Below are positions 61,401-64,000 of a DNA stretch of 64,000 bases, in pieces. Position 1 is the first letter of the stretch; each line of letters starts with the position of its first letter. Position numbers and translations under genes: made by a program. Below the pieces are notes generated by a model. That model saw nothing but the letters and a program-made list of their open reading frames with translations, did no database searches and was not told the DNA's origin. Source of the DNA: Hevea brasiliensis (Eukaryota; Streptophyta; Magnoliopsida; Malpighiales; Euphorbiaceae); contig NC_079498.1 of the NCBI RefSeq assembly GCF_030052815.1, positions 80,896,992 to 80,960,991 on the forward strand. The letters run 5' to 3'.

Positions 61401-61970
61401 GTACTACATTTTAGGATTCTGCCAGGTATATTGAGTATACCACCTTTTTTTAATTTTTATTGTAATGTATGTGCACTGTATGTATATATTGTACTTGGCC
61501 TTGAGCAGTTGTAAACTAAAGTTATAATATATTCTCTTATCTCAGCTTTTGAACTACTCAGTCATTTTGTTGTCTATCTTTGGAAATACTGGAAATTGAT
61601 GTTGAATTGAGTTTGACAAATGTTGAGAAATTGATTTGTGTTGAACCATATTGGAGTTTGGGATTGAATAAATATATTGGAAGTGCTTTTTACAAGTTTT
61701 TGAAGACCTGTTTTATTCAAAATACAGATGGCACTCTGCCACAATTTTTACATAAATTACTGATACTTCATATTTGTTATTTGGGTTCACTTTAGTTTAA
61801 AAAAAAAAATTCTAACACCTGTCTAAAGTGCTCACCACTGTAAAAAGGAATAAGAAAAGGTTTAAAATCCCTTATAGTGTATTTAATGGGTTATCAGTAT
61901 ACGAAGTTTGATAATTCATTAGGTATACTACGGGATCATGTTATGCCTTACGGAGGGGTAAGGTGTGACA
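58435..61970 (+). repeat. G3 3' LTR (family C)
   Basis: 3536 bp, the partner of 29895-33392. The short ORF here is 59157-59279. A donor-like GTAAGT is near 59305, AGGTCCAAATGACCT near 60161, the hairpin (5-bp stem) at 61322-61338. It ends GTGACA before atgaa. No gene is supported. Confidence 0.94.
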
Positions 61971-62397
61971 ATGAATTTAAATTTCATTTGTCATTAAAGA
62001 TTGTGAATTAACATTTAATTCAATTAAACCCTAACTAAAAGAGGGATTTTTAGGTACTAACCTCTTGATGTACAATTGAAACCTCTTAGGATATTCTTAG
62101 GACCCCAAATGTTGTCCCTCTAGTTTGTCCACCACAAGCACACACCAAAGTTGCAATGGCAGCCCCTAGATTAGCTTCTCAAGCCTTGTCAACCAATTTT
62201 GAGATGGGGTTTATGCTTTGTGAAGGTTGTATGAATGTATTGGGAGTTAGTAACACTTTCTAATAATTTTAATTCAAGAGGAAATCAAAGTTTTTCCCTT
62301 GAATCAATTGAGAAATTGAAGAGGAGAAGGAGAGAGAAAGTTGTCGTCCAACTTGAGAGAAAAGAGAGAGGTGGCTGATTTTTCTTTGTAACTTTTC

Positions 62398-62405
62398 TTT
62401 ATATA
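62398..62405 (-). promoter_or_regulatory. TATA box of C1 Copia LTR
   Basis: Minus-strand TATATAAA lies at the position equivalent to the C2 TATA-like box and downstream of the G-box-like array. Confidence 0.6.
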
Positions 62406-62482
62406 CTTAGGTCAAACCCTAATTCCCTTGCCACATGTCATCACAAGATCCCATCTTGTTATTATTTGATTTAACCCTATGA

Positions 62483-62595
62483 AGCCAAGTGTCAAGCTCC
62501 ATTTAAATCATGATATGTGGTCTTCTATCATAGGAAGACAAGTGGCAAGATCATATGGTGCCATGTGTCACCATCTCATGGTGCCACATGTCACC
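62483..62595 (-). promoter_or_regulatory. G-box-like repeat array in C1 Copia LTR
   Basis: Four TGACA(N)(N)TGGCA-like units on the minus strand lie at 62483-62493, 62537-62547, 62557-62572 and 62580-62595. They have the same arrangement as C2, but with fewer exact CACGTG cores. Confidence 0.5.
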
Positions 62596-62933
62596 ATGTG
62601 AAAAGACTAATTTGCCCTTACTTTTTAATTTGAGTTCTCAACCCAAAATTATAATTTCTCCTCTTTAAATCAATTTATATTAAATATAAATTAATTAATT
62701 AATTAATCTCCATTAATTAATTTCTCATAATTAAATTCATATTTAATCAAATTAAATACAAATTTAATTTATACTATACATCCAATAACCTAGATTTGGT
62801 TTCAAGTCATGCTAGGGACTTTGCAATCTTATTGCAAACCAAACTCTTTAATTAATTAATTAAAATATTTAATTAATCAATTAAATCACATTTTAAATGA
62901 TGATTAGCTTGTGTAGATGTGTGACTTACTAGG

Positions 62934-64000
62934 TGTAACACCCCTATGTTCGGTAGTGCGTTCTACTGTTCCGGTGACCAGTGTCTGTCCGAACAGCTAG
63001 AATGCCTAGAACTACACTTAAATATTGATGAGGAGACATAAAATAATGAAATACAAGAAAAGAAAATACAATAAAAACAAAGGAAAAATAATAGCAATGA
63101 AATGTAACCAAGTTAAATGAGTCGAGAACCATAGCGATGGGTGACCGCACCAGGAAGTTGCGGCGTTGACCGTTAACTAGCCCTGGACCGTGGGGAATCC
63201 TGGAAAATATTTTTAAGACTTAAATGAACATCTATTGAAGTATAAATGTCATTAGAAATATCAATGAAAAATTAAATAATTAGTACAAAGGAAAAAACGA
63301 GAAATCGAGAAAATGACAAAACTCGGTGTTACCGAAAAATCGAGAATGCAACCCAAATAGGGACATTGTGGTCATTTAACACCCTGAGTTGTCTTTTGAC
63401 CTAAATGTCCATTAAAAATAAATGATATTAGACTTGGAAAATCTATGAAAAAATTTCAATTATACATTTAATGGAATTTAGGGAAATGTGGGGAATTAAA
63501 TGTAATTATGAAAACTTTAGATTAAACTAATTTTAATTTGAGTTAGTGGAGGAGTATGTGTCAAATAAAAGCTTAAAAAAATAGAATTCCCTTCCATTAT
63601 CTTCTACAACCTTCTTCTTCCTTAAAGTTTGCCTTGGCCGAACCAAAGCTTGGAAGAAACCCTCCCATGGCCGCCTCACAAACAAGCTCTCTCTCACCAT
63701 TATCCAAGCTTCCATTTGTTAAAGTTCCTTCACTAAAGTTGTTCTATACAACTTGGGCAACATTTTGGGAGCAAGAAAGGAAAGTTTTGGTGGAGTTTTG
63801 AAGAACTTCAAAAGTGATAAGTGTGTATTTTCAATTCTTGTTTCATTAAAAGTGTAACCAAGGTTGTGGGTAGTTGATTTGTGGAAGAATTTTTGAAGTT
63901 TGATGAATTAGTGGAAATGTACATTTTGGCAGCCATGGAACTTCACTATGAATAGTTTGTTCTTGCATGTAAATAGTGGTTTGAAGGTTGATTTAAATGT
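62934..64000 (+). repeat. G6: family C LTR, 5' part, runs off the window
   Basis: It starts TGTAACACCCC, preceded by ctagg (62929-62933), the candidate target duplication. It resembles S2 most closely, with GGTGACCGCACC near 63141. A short ORF with CCATGGCCGCC start context is at 63667-63801. Whether it is a solo LTR or a full element cannot be told here. Confidence 0.9.

Larger units (their letters stand above)
29895..61970 (+). mobile_element. G3: Ty3/Gypsy (Tekay-like) element with four nested insertions
   Basis: It is flanked by the perfect target duplication atgaa (29890-29894 and 61971-61975) in the C1 LTR. Order: 5' LTR, PBS 33401, gag-protease to 35531, [G4], RT 48266-48706, [S3], rest of pol to 58372, PPT, 3' LTR. 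Removing the insertions leaves about 11.9 kb. In the first ~61 bp of the LTRs I count 5 differences, all transitions. Pol is broken by stops and at least three frameshifts. Confidence 0.95.
61976..62933 (-). repeat. C1: Copia 5' LTR, continued
   Basis: It matches C2 (about 10630-11600) in reverse complement: the TTGTCCCTCTAGTTTGTCC stretch near 62115, a promoter at 62398-62405, the G-box-like array, and TTAATTAA-rich DNA near 62690-62880. It is cut by G6 at 62934; its start lies outside the window. No gene is supported. Confidence 0.9.

Overview
This window is plant nuclear DNA made entirely of nested LTR retrotransposons. I found no host gene, RNA gene, CRISPR array or bacterial-type signal. 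The Pol proteins are Ty3/Gypsy chromoviruses with a C-terminal chromodomain, most like the Tekay/Del lineage. The primer sites match plant initiator tRNA-Met, and the DNA is AT-rich with dense transition decay. This points to pericentromeric or otherwise heterochromatic DNA of an eudicot. I cannot name the species.

Layout. The oldest layer is a minus-strand Ty1/Copia element (C1): integrase start, protease and gag at 1-1359, the gag start at 28000-28219, a long leader at 28220-29735, and pieces of its 5' LTR at 29750-29894 and 61976-62933. Three Gypsy elements interrupt it. G1 (1360-27999, target duplication tatca) lies in its gag. G3 (29895-61970, atgaa) and G6 (62934 to past the window end) lie in its LTR. 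G1 holds S1, a solo LTR (4938-9020, ggaga); C2, a Copia solo LTR (9631-11735); and G2, a Gypsy element (16216-24947, aagga) in its 3' LTR. G3 is cut twice in its reverse transcriptase gene: by minus-strand G4 (35532-48260, catcc), which holds solo LTR S2 (44091-47690, taagt), and by minus-strand solo LTR S3 (48707-56131, ctttg/cttta), which holds G5 (49799-53749, tttat). Matching target duplications fix nearly every boundary and the order of insertion.

Three LTR families of about 3.3-4.1 kb occur: A (G1, S3 and a G2 variant), B (S1, G4) and C (G3, S2, G5, G6). G2 has the best-preserved pol: protease, reverse transcriptase, RNase H and integrase are open over 987 codons with all catalytic residues present. 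Every element is nevertheless broken by stops or frameshifts. G4 has gag but no pol.

The most notable observations are: G2 carries an inverted U5 end in place of its 5' LTR, so it is bounded by two U5 termini inside a perfect target duplication; the LTR families share a hairpin with compensatory base changes, a U5 stem-loop, an AGGTC-N5-GACCT palindrome within degenerate ~200-bp repeats, and conserved splice-site-like islands. I see no undescribed gene system beyond these retroelement structures.
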